Assembly: GCA_001599355.1 (NCBI GenBank)
Contig: BCGQ01000006.1
Location: 682,001-746,000 of the forward strand
Reading direction: 5' to 3'
DNA: 64,000 nt
DNA from: Nakazawaea peltata
Lineage: Eukaryota > Ascomycota > Pichiomycetes > Alaninales > Pachysolenaceae
The position numbers were made by a program, and so were the translations under genes. The notes under the pieces are model-generated. The model saw only the letters and a program-made list of their open reading frames with translations. It ran no database searches and was not told the origin of the DNA. Positions within the stretch are counted from its first letter, which is position 1. Each line of letters starts with the position of its first letter. Below are positions 1-10,067 of the stretch, one piece after another.

Positions 1-744
1 AACTGTTCACAATTCTTTGTGAATACCAATTTGGTACCTCATTTGAATGGGAAGCATACGATTTTCGGACGGGTCGTGCACGGTAAATCGGTCATCCGAT
101 ATATTGAACTCTGTGAGGAAGGTGTTATCCGCGGCTGTGGACAATGGGAAGAAGGTAAAGATGATGTCCCTGTGTATAACGCTTGTTATGATAGTATTGG
201 AGGTGATATTTATGAAGAGTACCCTCAAGATGAAGAAGAGAATATTGGGGAGAGCACAACTAAACTGTATGAAGTGACAAATACTATCAAAGAAAGTGGT
301 ACTCTGTTGTTCAAGGCCGGCCGTAAACTGGACCTGTTGTTCAAATACAAAAAAGCAGTCAGGTATTGTAATGAGTTTGTTCCTGATCTGGATTCGAACA
401 AGGAGTATTATGTAAAGTTTGTAGAATTGAAGAAGAAACTGTTCCTCAATATTTGCTTGACGAGTCTTCAATTGGGATATTATGAGGAGTGTATTACTTA
501 TGCGAACTATCTTTTTGAGATGGATTTCGAGCTTTCTGTGCTGGAGAAATCCAAGACCCAGTATCGTAGAGGTGTGGCATATCAAAGTTTGGGTAAATTA
601 GACCAGGCTTTGGAAAGTTTGGAGGAACTGAGACGTCTTGTTCCTCTGGATAAGTTGGTGGAACAACAATATAAGAAGGTGATGGAGGGAATTGAGGAAA
701 GGAAGGTTAAACTGAAACTGAAATTGTCCAAGTTCTTCAAGTGA
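1..744 (+). CDS. CPR6: Cyclophilin-40 peptidyl-prolyl isomerase (CPR6-type), 3' part
   Basis: The frame is open from the left edge, so the 5' end lies outside the window. The first residues read NCSQFFVNTN and LNGKHTIFGRV, the conserved end of a cyclophilin catalytic domain. About 190 residues of a helical TPR region follow. This is the domain order of Cyp40 proteins, which bind the C-terminus of Hsp90 through the TPRs and catalyse prolyl isomerisation of clients in the cytosol. With CTG as Ala the tail reads KVKAKAKLSKFF, which resembles the usual Cyp40 end. S. cerevisiae has two such proteins, CPR6 and CPR7. I prefer CPR6 because the cyclophilin motif is well conserved, but CPR7 cannot be excluded. 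PSE1 follows on the same strand after 531 bp. Confidence 0.85.
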   Translation, partial: NCSQFFVNTNLVPHLNGKHTIFGRVVHGKSVIRYIELCEEGVIRGCGQWEEGKDDVPVYNACYDSIGGDIYEEYPQDEEENIGESTTKLYEVTNTIKESGTLLFKAGRKLDLLFKYKKAVRYCNEFVPDLDSNKEYYVKFVELKKKLFLNICLTSLQLGYYEECITYANYLFEMDFELSVLEKSKTQYRRGVAYQSLGKLDQALESLEELRRLVPLDKLVEQQYKKVMEGIEERKVKLKLKLSKFFK

Positions 745-1275
745 CACAGCAGTATATAGAGGTAACGAGTATTCAGGAGATATAAATTGAGTAGTGGAGT
801 GTAGTCAGTGTAGTCCGATAGGAGATAATTAATTAGGGTGTGCTGAGTCTCGTGTAATTGAGTAGATCTGCCTAGCTTCCAGCAGACTGTAATTGAATAG
901 TTCAAGGTGAATCTCAAATTGGGGATACAGGTCGTGTATTTTGACTCAATTATTTGGTGTAACGATGTACAAGGGTTACATCACCGCACCAGAAGAGGTG
1001 GATAAGAAACAGAGGTAAACCCTCTAAACCACCCACGGAATGAGCTGTCCTTGTATAAACAGCTCACTCGAGTCCCTCTATCCCAAACATGCCAACCCCT
1101 CAATGCCCAACCCCTCAGCACCCCAAACCAGCCAGTCCCTCAACCCCATCTCCCCCATCTCTGGTCGTGCACAATCTCCCAAAATCAAAAATTTTCCGCC
1201 CTTCTTTTCCATCGGCGCTTAATCTTCAAAAGCTTCCCAACCACCACCAAGATACAAACCACCCCCCATTAAACG
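745..1275. other. Intergenic region CPR6-PSE1
   Basis: This stretch holds no credible gene. The short frames around 1040-1290 are low-complexity, proline-rich readings of a C-rich strand. It contains a 6-bp inverted repeat (TGTAAC at 958-963, GTTACA at 975-980), repeated CCAACCCCTCA motifs near 1092-1117, and a TCCGCC hexamer at 1195-1200, about 75 bp before the PSE1 start. The last 250 bp are presumably the PSE1 promoter and leader. Confidence 0.6.
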
Positions 1276-4200
1276 ATGTCACAGATCCCTGAAGAGTACC
1301 GCGCTCCTTTAGGAGCCTTGGTGAACCTGTTGGCAGCCGCAGACAACCAGATGCGGTCCCAAGCCGAGAAATCTTTACACTCTGAGTGGGTCAAGAAAGG
1401 CAAGGTGGAAATTATGTTGTTGTATTTGGCGGAGAGAAGTAGTGGCGTTGGAGAGGCGGTCGATGAGGTGCAGAGACTGTTTGCCGCTGTGTTGTTCCGT
1501 AGAATTCTGACCAGGATGCCCGATGGACCGGGCTTCTCGGTCACTCTGAGAGTCATCGACCATATTGAGCCTGCTGTCAAGGAGCAAATCCGTCTGGTTT
1601 TGGGCCAAGGGTTCATGGCTGGAGGGTTGAGTCGTAGTGTGCGCCATAAGATTGCCGATGCGATCTCGGAATGCGCCAAATCCGCTTCGGAATCGGCCTC
1701 CGATTGGCCCCAATTGTTACCGATGTTGTTCGAGGCCACCAAAAGTGGAGACTCGAGTTTCCGTGAGTCGCTGTTCCGTGTCTTTGGAAGCACACCTGAG
1801 TTGATCGACCGTAGTCTCATTGACAACGTGTTGCCGGTGTTCCATGCTGGGTTTGAGGACTCTGACGATGACGTCCGGATCGCTGCTGCTACTGCTTTTG
1901 TAGCTTGTTTCCAACAGCTTCCAAAGAAACTGTGGGCTCAATTGTCGGTTCTTTTACCTTCGTTGCTCAATTCTTTGCCTAGATTGTTGGACAATGGGAA
2001 GGATGACCTGTTACTGTCGGTTTTGGAGTCGTTGATCGAGCTTGTAGAGGTTGCTCCTAAGATGTTCAAGCCGATGTTCGGGACGATCATCGAGTTTTGT
2101 TCAGCCGTAGCTAAGAACAAAGATCTCGATCAGAACACACGTTTGGCCGCTTTGGAATTGGTCGTCTCGTTCGCAGAGAGCTCTCCTAACATGTGTAAAC
2201 GTGAACTGAGTTACTCAGAGAGCGTGGTCGTTGTTACTCTTCAATTGATGACCGAAGTTTCTATCGACGACGACGAACTGAGTGAATGGATCTCTTCTGA
2301 GCAAGTTGACGCCGGTGACGACGATGAAGATGAGCCTGAATATGAGCTGGCTCGTTCAGCTTTGGACCGTGTGTCTCTTAAACTCGGAGGCCAGACTTTA
2401 CTGCTGCCTCTTTTCCAATATTTGCTCTCTATGTGTTATTCTGACCAATGGAGAGAACGTCATGCTGCTTTGATGCTGTTGTCATCACTGCTGGAGGGTT
2501 GTAGAGACTCGTTAATGCCTGAGACCCCGAAAATCCTCGACCTTATCTTACCTTTATTGACCGATCCTCATCCAAGAGTTCAATATGGATGTTGTAATGC
2601 TTTGGGGCAGATTTCTACCGACTTTGCCGACTATATTCAACGTACTGCTGGTGATAGAATTGTCCCACTGCTTGTTTCCAAGTTGACTGGGGATTCGGTG
2701 CCTCGTGTCCAACTGCATGCTGCTGCTCTGCTTGTCAATTTCTCCGAGAATGCTTCCAAAGAGGTCTTGCTGCCATATTTGGACGATTTGTTGACTAATT
2801 TGTTGACTCTTTTACAAGGACCTCATCGTTATGTCCAAGAGCAAGTCTTGACTACCATTCTGATCATCGCCGACAGTGCTCAGCTGACCTTTATCAAGTA
2901 CTACGACACTTTGATGCCGATTTTGATCTCGGTTTTGAAGACCGACATGGGAATGGAGAACAGACTTTTGAAGGCCAAATGTATCGAGTGTTCTACGTTG
3001 ATTGCCCTTGCTGTCGGTAAGACCAAGTTCCAGCCACATGCTGAGGATGTCATTCAATTGTTCGGTCTGCTCCAAGCTCAGCTGGTGGAGGACGACGACC
3101 CAGTCAAGCTGTATTTGCAACAAGGTTGGGGTAGAATTTGTAAGATTGTAGGAACAGATTTTGTACCATTATTGCCAAGTGTATTACCACCATTACTTGA
3201 GGCTGGTAAACTGCAGCAAGATATTTCATTATTGGAGGAGAATGAGGTCGATGAGGTTGGTGCTGATGAGAATTGGGAAGTTATCCAGCTCTCTGGTAAA
3301 CATATTGCTGTTCACACTGCGGTACTTGATGATAAAGTGACTCTGATCGAGTTACTCAAGACTTATGCTGACGTTTTAGAGCTGCAATTCTACGAGTATG
3401 TCGGTGAGATCGCTCAAGATATCGTTCTTCCTCTGCTTGATTTCTATTTACATGACGGAGTTAGAGGATCGGCCCTGTTGTGTATGCCATCGTTGTTGAA
3501 ATGTGCTATATCTCTGGGTCAACAACAGGTTCTGTTACAACTTTGGAATAGCATTGTAGATAAGTTGAGTGATCTGTTACTGAACGAGCCAGTTCCAGAG
3601 TTGTTGGTGCTGTATTACAGTAGTATTATCTCGTGTTTGGAGCTTGTCTCTGCTCCGGGAGTCAACCCATTGACTCCCCAACAACTCGTCACTCTTGCTA
3701 CTGTTATTGAGTCTAATCTTGTCGATATTTATGAGAGAATCAAGAACAGAGAGAATGGAGATGACGATTATGCTGAGGAAACAGAAGATGACGATGACGA
3801 ATTCACCGATGAGGAGATCTTGGATGAGATCAATAAACTGATTTCGGCCATTTTCAAGTCGGCCAAGGCCTCGTTTGTCGAACCTTTCCTGAAACTCGTT
3901 CCTACACTTGCTCGTTATATCAATGACGAGAACACTGCGTTGAAATTATGTGGATTATGTGTAGTTTCGGACTTGATTGAACATGCTGGTGAACATTCTT
4001 ATCATTTCAAGGACTTGTTCTTGCAACAGGTTGGAGATTCGTTGACTTCTCCTCAACTGTCGATCCGTCAAGTGGCTGCTTATGCCGTTGGAGTTGCTCT
4101 GCAATATGGAGGGGCCAATTACTCTCAATTTGCCGTAGCTACTTTGGAGCCTCTTTTCAAGATGGCTACCGTCCCTGATCTGAAACTGGAGGAGAACATA

Positions 4201-4581
4201 ACCGCTACCGAGAATGGTGTCACTGCCATTGCTAAGATCTGTCATTCATATGGATCTTCGTTACCAAACTTGGATCAAATTATTGACAATTGGTTCAAAC
4301 TTTTGCCGGTCTTGAAAGATGATGAGCTGCTGCCTTTTGCCTACAGTTTCCTCGTCGAGTTGATCAATAAACAGCACCCGGTTGTCATGCAACAGATTCC
4401 AAAGGTGGTTGATCACGTCGTCCAACTGTTGACTTACTCAAGCATTGGAGGGAAGACTGCTTCTAAGGTAGTTGAGGCTACTAAGGGATTATTGGGAACA
4501 ATTCCTCAACTGGATCTGGTGCTGTTGTTGTCTAAGTATAGTGCTGAGACTCAAGTTGTCATCCAGAGATGGTTCTCGTGA
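1276..4581 (+). CDS. PSE1: Importin-beta karyopherin Kap121/Pse1
   Basis: The 1101-residue protein is built of HEAT repeats and matches S. cerevisiae Pse1/Kap121 (about 1089 residues) along its whole length. Recognisable blocks are DPHPRVQYGCCNALGQISTDF, FIKYYDTLMP and LDFYLHDGVR. Kap121 carries cargo such as transcription factors through the nuclear pore and releases it on binding Ran-GTP. Two acidic loops are visible, near residues 345-355 and 830-850. CTG codons at residues 245, 247, 376, 377, 401, 405 and 406 all fall on alanines of the S. cerevisiae protein. This is among the best evidence in the window that CTG means Ala. The start is the first ATG and aligns with the family N-terminus. 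In S. cerevisiae PSE1 is next to GAS1; here only PXR1 lies between PSE1 and the first GAS gene. Confidence 0.96.
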   Translation: MSQIPEEYRAPLGALVNLLAAADNQMRSQAEKSLHSEWVKKGKVEIMLLYLAERSSGVGEAVDEVQRLFAAVLFRRILTRMPDGPGFSVTLRVIDHIEPAVKEQIRLVLGQGFMAGGLSRSVRHKIADAISECAKSASESASDWPQLLPMLFEATKSGDSSFRESLFRVFGSTPELIDRSLIDNVLPVFHAGFEDSDDDVRIAAATAFVACFQQLPKKLWAQLSVLLPSLLNSLPRLLDNGKDDLLLSVLESLIELVEVAPKMFKPMFGTIIEFCSAVAKNKDLDQNTRLAALELVVSFAESSPNMCKRELSYSESVVVVTLQLMTEVSIDDDELSEWISSEQVDAGDDDEDEPEYELARSALDRVSLKLGGQTLLLPLFQYLLSMCYSDQWRERHAALMLLSSLLEGCRDSLMPETPKILDLILPLLTDPHPRVQYGCCNALGQISTDFADYIQRTAGDRIVPLLVSKLTGDSVPRVQLHAAALLVNFSENASKEVLLPYLDDLLTNLLTLLQGPHRYVQEQVLTTILIIADSAQLTFIKYYDTLMPILISVLKTDMGMENRLLKAKCIECSTLIALAVGKTKFQPHAEDVIQLFGLLQAQLVEDDDPVKLYLQQGWGRICKIVGTDFVPLLPSVLPPLLEAGKLQQDISLLEENEVDEVGADENWEVIQLSGKHIAVHTAVLDDKVTLIELLKTYADVLELQFYEYVGEIAQDIVLPLLDFYLHDGVRGSALLCMPSLLKCAISLGQQQVLLQLWNSIVDKLSDLLLNEPVPELLVLYYSSIISCLELVSAPGVNPLTPQQLVTLATVIESNLVDIYERIKNRENGDDDYAEETEDDDDEFTDEEILDEINKLISAIFKSAKASFVEPFLKLVPTLARYINDENTALKLCGLCVVSDLIEHAGEHSYHFKDLFLQQVGDSLTSPQLSIRQVAAYAVGVALQYGGANYSQFAVATLEPLFKMATVPDLKLEENITATENGVTAIAKICHSYGSSLPNLDQIIDNWFKLLPVLKDDELLPFAYSFLVELINKQHPVVMQQIPKVVDHVVQLLTYSSIGGKTASKVVEATKGLLGTIPQLDLVLLLSKYSAETQVVIQRWFS

Positions 4582-4628
4582 CTGTATAGTTTAATAGAAT
4601 AAGTGGAGAGGAATGAGTAGGAGGGGTG

Positions 4629-4678
4629 TTTCCTAATTGGGAAATCAAAATTTTCTAAAGAAATTCCCGATTAGGAAA
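4629..4678. promoter_or_regulatory. Pair of Mcm1-like boxes, also an imperfect hairpin
   Basis: TTTCCTAATTGGGAAA (4629-4644) and ATTCCCGATTAGGAAA (4663-4678) each resemble the palindromic Mcm1 P-box, TTTCCTAATTAGGAAA. The two sites are centred 34 bp apart. They are also near-perfect reverse complements of each other, so an RNA copy could fold into a 15-bp hairpin in the PSE1 3' UTR. They lie 48 bp after the PSE1 stop and about 125-175 bp before the PXR1 start. Binding by Mcm1 is inferred from sequence only. Confidence 0.5.
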
Positions 4679-4742
4679 TCCATCGCTGTAAAAAAATGTG
4701 AAAATTTTTTTAAGATGATCTTGTGGCAGTAGATAACCGAGT

Positions 4743-4776
4743 GACATAGTGACACCAGTGACACCAGTGACACACC
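4743..4776 (+). repeat. Short tandem repeat, GACACCAGT unit
   Basis: The 9-bp unit GACACCAGT occurs at 4751-4759 and 4760-4768, flanked by related GACATAGT and GACACACC units. It lies just upstream of PXR1. A related GTGACA-rich stretch occurs near 24507-24560. Confidence 0.7.
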
Positions 4777-4804
4777 GCCAACACATCTCCAATAACTAGA
4801 AATA

Positions 4805-5617
4805 ATGGGACTCGCTGGAACTAAAAGTAAGCAACGTTTTGGTCTCGATCCAAGAAACACCAACTGGGCCAATGATACCTCCAGGTTCGGTCTGAAATAT
4901 ATGGCAAAATTGGGCTGGGAACAAGGTAAAGGGTTAGGTAAAGTAGCCCATGCCACTACGACCCACGTTAAGGTGGTGATCAAAGAGGATAACGTGGGGT
5001 TGGGTCTGAGATTGCTGAAGAAACAGAAGAAGGATGAGTTCGATTCAGGGGAATGTACTGGGTTGGATGTATTCCAAAGGTTATTAGGACGTTTGAATGG
5101 CCGTGAAGATGAGATTGGTGATGAGTTGGAAAGACAGAGAAAGGACAAGATCATCAATGGTAGATGGGGTATCCTGTTTGTGAAGGGAGATGTTTTAAAG
5201 AGTACATGGGATCTGGAGCTGAGGAGGATGGTTGAGAAGAGGAGGATAGAAGATGAGGGAGATGAGGGAGATAGAAAGAAGAGGAAATTGGAGAAGAAGG
5301 AGAAGAAGGAAAAGAAAGACAAGAAGGAGAAGAAACTGAAGAAGGAAAAGAAAGACAAGAAGGAGAAGAAGGTGAAGACGGAGAAGAAAGATAAGAAAGA
5401 TAAGAAGGACAAGAAAGACAAGAAGCTGAAGGAAAAGAAGGAAAAGAAATCATCCATCACAAGACAAAGCATGTTGGCTCCAAAAGAATCAACTCCCGAC
5501 ACAGAAACCCCTCTGATTAGCACAAGACTTTCAGTAAGGTCCAAATGGATCCGCCAAAAACGTGCTGCCGTCATGGACGCTAAGCTGTTGAATGAGATCT
5601 TCATGGTGAAAGACTAG
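4805..5617 (+). CDS. PXR1: G-patch protein Pxr1/Gno1 (PinX1-related)
   Basis: The protein has 270 residues, against 271 for S. cerevisiae Pxr1. It begins MGLAGTKSKQRFGLDPRNTNWAND and runs into a G-patch (about residues 25-72) containing GWEQGKGLG. From about residue 155 to 220 it is almost pure Lys/Glu/Asp (KKEKK units), followed by a short conserved C-terminal segment. Pxr1 is a nucleolar cofactor that activates the helicase Prp43 in early rRNA processing and snoRNA maturation. It is also reported to inhibit telomerase. The Lys/Glu tract makes the coding strand nearly all purine from about 5220 to 5450, which explains the serine-rich frame on the opposite strand. An AAAATTTTTT tract at 4701-4710 resembles the RRPE element of ribosome-biogenesis genes. 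In S. cerevisiae PXR1 is next to YOR1, which lies 7 kb away here. Confidence 0.93.
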   Translation: MGLAGTKSKQRFGLDPRNTNWANDTSRFGLKYMAKLGWEQGKGLGKVAHATTTHVKVVIKEDNVGLGLRLLKKQKKDEFDSGECTGLDVFQRLLGRLNGREDEIGDELERQRKDKIINGRWGILFVKGDVLKSTWDLELRRMVEKRRIEDEGDEGDRKKRKLEKKEKKEKKDKKEKKLKKEKKDKKEKKVKTEKKDKKDKKDKKDKKLKEKKEKKSSITRQSMLAPKESTPDTETPLISTRLSVRSKWIRQKRAAVMDAKLLNEIFMVKD

Positions 5618-5892
5618 TCACTATTATCCTTGCATGTATAGATATAATCGATTATCTGAGTTATGGAATGTAGTTATGTGATTACGTAAGCCATCCTGAT
5701 CGGGACTTTTGGTTTTGCACGACCTTTATTTTTAGAAGGGGGTTAGATGAGAAGGGGGTGACTTGGAAGGTAGTGTCTGGGTGAAGGATTAAATTACCTG
5801 TGAAAGTTGGAGAGTATCTGGAGATCCAAAGTACATAACTGCAGTTATCATATGGTATCATATAGTTTATCTAATATATAGACTTTATTTAT

Positions 5893-7533
5893 TCAAAAAA
5901 TAACGAATGAAGCTCCTCCAATCAAACAAGTAAGTGCCATAGATAACACCAGGAGCTCGGTTGTGGAGACAAACGGTTTAGAAGAAAGAGAAGCAGAACT
6001 CTTTGATGTAGATGTAGAAGAAGAAGTTGAACTGGAACCTGAAGAAGAAGAACTAGAATCTGAATCATCATTCGATCCACTTGAAGAAGCAGATCCGGTC
6101 TCCAGAGAAGATCCGCCGGCATTGGCAGTCAGAGATGACATCAAAGCTGAACACGAAGAAGCAGCACTGGTAGATTTCAAAGAAGCAGATCCGTCGAATG
6201 AACAAGCGTCATCAGAAGAATCTTGGTCAACATAGTACAAGTTGAAAATATAAGACAACTTCTCCTTGTCAGAGCAGAAGGAATAAGCACCATATTCACC
6301 AGAAGTTCCGTTAGCAGTAATATCAGAACAGTCGACTTCGGCACAGGCGAAAGAGTACAAATCAGCATAATCATCTGTATCCACATCAGAGTCTACAACA
6401 CATCCTAAAGACAGGTACATACAGTCACAGACGTCTTGGTTAGGAGTTGGAGGTAAGGTAGTGGCAGCTTCCCAGTCGGCATTAGTCAGAGGACATTTCA
6501 AAGTAGTTGCAGTGGAAGTTACATCTTCGTAAGTAGCAGTAGTTGGAGAGACAGAAGCCAATTCACTCTTCAAATAATTGAAATCATCCAAAGTAGATAC
6601 TGACCCATCGTCAATAGATACCAAACCATATTCGTTGGTTTCTTCGAAATACATGTACACAATACCACCAGACCAAACATCGGTCATATCATCCGAGTAT
6701 AAAGTCAGAACTTCGGTGAAATGTCTTGGTCTTTGAGTGTTACAACCATATTCTGAGAAGAAGATTGGTTTGGAAAGGTTAGCAAATTCCTCAGTTCTGG
6801 CCTTGTATCCGGATTCCTCAAAAGTGGAGTTACCACACCACTCATACATGTTAATACCATAGAAGTCAGCAGCGACATCTTCGTCACCACAGACAAAGTA
6901 GTCAGCACTGTATACACGGGTGTCAGAGTCATCATTGGCAGAGTATCCAATTGGGATAGCACGGTATCCTTGGTCAGACATGTATTGTTTCATATCACGG
7001 ATCAGAGCCTTAACAAATGGAGCAGCATCAGAAGTGGTGGTGTTAGTAATGACCTCATTACCGGCGAAGAATCCCAAAACGTTGTCATAGTTTTGGAACA
7101 TGTCAATCACTTGAGTGTAGCGCTCATATAAATCAATAGTCCAAGATGGGTCAGTAGTAATAATGGAGTCACCAGGTTCAGACAAATCCAGGATGACATA
7201 AATTCCGGCATCAGCAAGCAGGTTCATACAATCGTCATGATCCAACGAGGCATTGACAGCATAAACACGGATGACGTTGGTTCCCAACTCTTGTAAGTAT
7301 GGGATATCACGAGAACAAGTATCCATATCCAGTAATGGGTCGGTGAATGTGGTGTCAGTGGAGTTGGAGACATCCTGTTGGTAAGCGACACCTTTGATAT
7401 AGAATTGGGATCCGTTGTTGGAATAGAAGAATTTGTTACCTCCAACCTCAATAGTTGGGGTATCAGCCGAGGCAGTAGCAGCCAGAGTGGCAATGGAAAC
7501 TGCAACGCTCGATAAAATACTTGATAAAAACAT
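5893..7533 (-). CDS. GPI-anchored 1,3-beta-glucanosyltransferase, GH72 (GAS1-like, copy 1)
   Basis: The 546-residue protein belongs to the GH72+ subfamily, which cuts and rejoins beta-1,3-glucan in the cell wall. A signal peptide covers about residues 1-23. The catalytic domain follows, with the two expected glutamates at E160 (AGNEV) and E261 (FFSEYG), almost the S. cerevisiae Gas1 numbering (161/262). A cysteine-rich X8/CBM43 module lies around residues 365-465. A serine-rich stretch and a hydrophobic tail suit a GPI signal. The frame stays open to 7602, but the ATG at 7533 gives a proper signal peptide and a TATA box lies just behind it. CTG at residue 177 sits where the family has Ala (KAAIRD). 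It is a tandem paralogue of the next gene. I assign family, not strict GAS1 orthology. Confidence 0.95.
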   Translation of the reverse strand: MFLSSILSSVAVSIATLAATASADTPTIEVGGNKFFYSNNGSQFYIKGVAYQQDVSNSTDTTFTDPLLDMDTCSRDIPYLQELGTNVIRVYAVNASLDHDDCMNLLADAGIYVILDLSEPGDSIITTDPSWTIDLYERYTQVIDMFQNYDNVLGFFAGNEVITNTTTSDAAPFVKALIRDMKQYMSDQGYRAIPIGYSANDDSDTRVYSADYFVCGDEDVAADFYGINMYEWCGNSTFEESGYKARTEEFANLSKPIFFSEYGCNTQRPRHFTEVLTLYSDDMTDVWSGGIVYMYFEETNEYGLVSIDDGSVSTLDDFNYLKSELASVSPTTATYEDVTSTATTLKCPLTNADWEAATTLPPTPNQDVCDCMYLSLGCVVDSDVDTDDYADLYSFACAEVDCSDITANGTSGEYGAYSFCSDKEKLSYIFNLYYVDQDSSDDACSFDGSASLKSTSAASSCSALMSSLTANAGGSSLETGSASSSGSNDDSDSSSSSSGSSSTSSSTSTSKSSASLSSKPFVSTTELLVLSMALTCLIGGASFVIF

Positions 7534-7605
7534 AGTAACGAATGAATGGGTGATGTAGTTTGGGGGGTTAGTGAAAATTTTGGATTCCCGAAGAAATTTC
7601 AACCT

Positions 7606-7615
7606 TTATATATAG
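7606..7615 (-). promoter_or_regulatory. TATA box of GAS1-like copy 1
   Basis: The minus strand reads ACTATATATAAAGG here, about 73-82 bp upstream of the chosen ATG at 7533. The spacing supports that start over the longer open frame reaching 7602. Confidence 0.6.
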
Positions 7616-8282
7616 TTTGAGGTGCAAGTGGGCTGTAATTTTCTCCAAACGCGACATGATTGGAAATAAACAAAGTTTCAATGTCGCACCATGATCCGAA
7701 TCCTCTCCATCTTGCCCTGCTGTCAATAGGAGCCCCCTGGTTAATTGTCTGATCTGCTAGTGTACCCCCTTCTTTGCGTCACCTCTCTTATCGGGAAGAC
7801 AATAGTGCTGAGTGCGTGAAAAATTACGTCATGAGGAAATGGGGGTTAGGGTCTGGAATTTTTGGGGGGCTTGAAAGGGAAGGGACTAGTGAAGACGAGG
7901 GGGTATACTGGGGTAGGCCAGGGATTTGCTGGGGGTGAGAAAGTCTGACGATCACTAGGTGATTGCCAATGGAGATATACGAAGTGAGTGATAAGGAAAG
8001 TGGTGCAATAGGTGGCTTGGTGAGTCTCTCTGCTTGGCTCGCCAAGATGCCCATCCGAATTCTAGGCGTAGGCGTGAGTTTTCGAGGAGCTGTCTATCAA
8101 TATAAAAGAAGGTCTATTTTCCACATTCGACCCCTGAACACTACAGACGGCTTAGATGTTGGTTCAATAGTCCAAAATGCATACCTTAGCAGCAATTATA
8201 AACTAAAGAATGCCTCTGATTGATGGTGTCTGAGCATAAAAAGAAAAGACCCCCAAGAGACGCACCTGTCTTATCTGGAAAT

Positions 8283-8309
8283 GGGCATATTCTGCAGGAA
8301 AATATGCCC
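8283..8309. repeat. 9-bp perfect inverted repeat (possible hairpin)
   Basis: GGGCATATT (8283-8291) and AATATGCCC (8301-8309) are exact reverse complements around a 9-base loop. It lies about 90-115 bases beyond the stop of GAS1-like copy 2, so it could be a 3' UTR hairpin or a dyad protein-binding site. Confidence 0.6.
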
Positions 8310-8332
8310 CAGCCCTTGGCTAGTACCTCGGA

Positions 8333-8342
8333 GTCACGTGAC
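8333..8342. promoter_or_regulatory. Cbf1-like palindrome GTCACGTGAC
   Basis: This 10-bp palindrome contains the RTCACGTG core bound by Cbf1-type bHLH factors. It lies between the two GAS genes. The same 10-mer recurs at 43685-43694 upstream of HIT1. Confidence 0.45.
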
Positions 8343-8396
8343 CAAAATCAGGATTATAAGAAAATGGATATTTATTTCAGTCTAATATATAGTTGC

Positions 8397-10007
8397 TTAC
8401 ATGGCAAAAGTCAAACCTACCAAGATAGTGGCAGAGAAGATCAAAGTCATGGTCAATTCACTGACAGAAGACAGGTACTTCTTGGAGTTCAAAGAAGAAG
8501 CACCAGATTTTGAAGATGAAGCGGAAGAAGTGGAGGAAGAGTCGGAACCAGAAGAAGTCTTAGTCGAAGACTTGGTAGAAGACTTGGTGGAAGTCTTCTT
8601 AGCAGCACCGGAACCAGAAGCATTACAAGAAGAGGAAGAAGCATGTTTGTTGATAGAAGCGGAACCATCGAAGGAACAAGCATCGGCAGAGTTGTCTTGG
8701 TCTTCGTAGTACAAACTCAACAAGTAGTTCAATTGAATCTTGGAGTCACAGAAGGAGTAATCACCGTAATCACCAGTGGTACCGTTAGTGGAGACACCAG
8801 AACAGTCGACAACACCACACAAGTAAGAGAACAAATCGGCATAGTCATCTTCATCGACATCATCGGCAACAACACAAGAACTAGAAGACTCAACACAGTC
8901 ACAGAAGTCGGAATCTGGAGTTGGTGGTAATTCAGTAGAAGCTTCCCAATAAACGTTCTCCAGAGGACAAGAGAAAGTGGCAGCAGAAGTGGAGACGGCA
9001 GCAGCAGTGGCAGAAGTTGGGTCAATGCTGGCAATCTCGGACTTCAAGTAGTTGAAATCGGCCAAAGTGGAGACAGAACCGTCGTCCAAAATGGAAACCA
9101 AACCGTAATCATTGGTGGTTTGGAAGTACATGTAAACAATACCACCAGACCAGACATCGGTCATCTCATCAGAGTACAAAGTCAGAACCTCAGTGAATTT
9201 ACGAGGTTGAACAGTGTTACAACCATACTCGGAGAAGAAGACAGGGATAGTCAAGTTGGAGAATTCCTCAGTTCTGGCCTCGTAACCAGAAGTCTTGAAA
9301 GATGAGGATCCACACCACTCGTACATGTTAATACCATAGAAATCAGCAGCGACATCGTCATCACCACAATTGAAATAATCGGCACTGAAGACACGAGTCT
9401 CGGAATCATCGTTAGCAGAGTAACCGACTGGAATGGCACGATATCCTTGGTCAGAAATGTATTGTTTCATGTCACGGATCAGAGCCTTAACGAATGGAGC
9501 AGCATCAGAAGTAGAAGAGTTGGTAATGACCTCATTACCAGCGAAGAAACCCAAGACATTGTCGTAGTTTTGGAACATATCAATGACCTCGGTGTAACGG
9601 TTATACAATTCGACGTTCCAATCTGGGCTGGAAGTGTCAATAGCGAGAGTTGGCTCGGCCAAATCCAGAATAACATAAATTCCGGCATCGGCAAGCTGGT
9701 TCATACAGTCGTCGTGGTTCAACGAGGAGTTGACGGCGTAAACACGGACGACATTGGTACCCAATTCTTGTAAGTAAGGGATGTCACGAGAACAGGAGTC
9801 GCTGTCCAGCAACGGATCGGTGAAACTCGAGTCGGTAGAGTTGGAAACATCTTGTTGATAAGCGATTCCCTTGATGTAAAATTGGGATCCGTTGTTGGAG
9901 TAGAAGAACTTGTTACCAACGATTTCGATGGTTGGGACGTCATCGGCTCTGACGACGGACACGATGGCCAGGGCGGCAGCTGCGATCACGGATTTGGAGA
10001 ACAACAT
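8397..10007 (-). CDS. GAS1: GPI-anchored 1,3-beta-glucanosyltransferase, GH72 (GAS1-like, copy 2)
   Basis: The 536-residue protein has the same architecture as its neighbour: signal peptide (residues 1 to about 21), GH72 catalytic domain with E159 (AGNEV) and E260 (FFSEYG), X8/CBM43 cysteine module, a Ser/Thr/Lys-rich stretch and a hydrophobic GPI-attachment tail. It would elongate cell-wall beta-1,3-glucan at the outer face of the plasma membrane. The start was moved from the open-frame edge at 10055 to the ATG at 10007, which begins a typical signal peptide with a TATAAA about 55 bp upstream. Its codons look more biased (TTC, AAC, GTC, GCC) than those of copy 1, suggesting that this is the highly expressed GAS1 and copy 1 the duplicate. 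That ranking is inference. Confidence 0.95.
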   Translation of the reverse strand: MLFSKSVIAAAALAIVSVVRADDVPTIEIVGNKFFYSNNGSQFYIKGIAYQQDVSNSTDSSFTDPLLDSDSCSRDIPYLQELGTNVVRVYAVNSSLNHDDCMNQLADAGIYVILDLAEPTLAIDTSSPDWNVELYNRYTEVIDMFQNYDNVLGFFAGNEVITNSSTSDAAPFVKALIRDMKQYISDQGYRAIPVGYSANDDSETRVFSADYFNCGDDDVAADFYGINMYEWCGSSSFKTSGYEARTEEFSNLTIPVFFSEYGCNTVQPRKFTEVLTLYSDEMTDVWSGGIVYMYFQTTNDYGLVSILDDGSVSTLADFNYLKSEIASIDPTSATAAAVSTSAATFSCPLENVYWEASTELPPTPDSDFCDCVESSSSCVVADDVDEDDYADLFSYLCGVVDCSGVSTNGTTGDYGDYSFCDSKIQLNYLLSLYYEDQDNSADACSFDGSASINKHASSSSCNASGSGAAKKTSTKSSTKSSTKTSSGSDSSSTSSASSSKSGASSLNSKKYLSSVSELTMTLIFSATILVGLTFAM

Positions 10008-10061
10008 AGCGATTGATTGGTGAGGAGGTGTATGGGCGCTTAGTGGAGAGATCAAGATTTA

Positions 10062-10067
10062 TTTATA
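10062..10067 (-). promoter_or_regulatory. TATA box of GAS1-like copy 2
   Basis: The minus strand reads TATAAA, about 55 bp upstream of the ATG at 10007. It supports that start. Confidence 0.6.

Larger units (their letters stand above)
7534..8396. other. Intergenic region between the two GAS genes
   Basis: No credible gene is present. The 86-codon frame at 7963-8223 has no recognisable domain. The region should hold the copy 1 promoter (TATA box at 7606-7615) and the copy 2 3' UTR. Near its far end are a 9-bp hairpin (8283-8309) and a GTCACGTGAC palindrome (8333-8342). An ACGCGA element, similar to MBF sites, lies at 7649-7654, about 115 bp upstream of copy 1. Confidence 0.6.

Noticed and set aside
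4645-5604. 319-codon Ser/Phe-rich frame opposite PXR1
   Set aside because: It is the complement of the Lys/Glu tract of PXR1 (AAG/GAG codons), with no start region or domain of its own.
7963-8223. 86-codon frame between the two GAS genes
   Set aside because: No domain, no biased codon use, and it overlaps likely promoter sequence of GAS copy 1.
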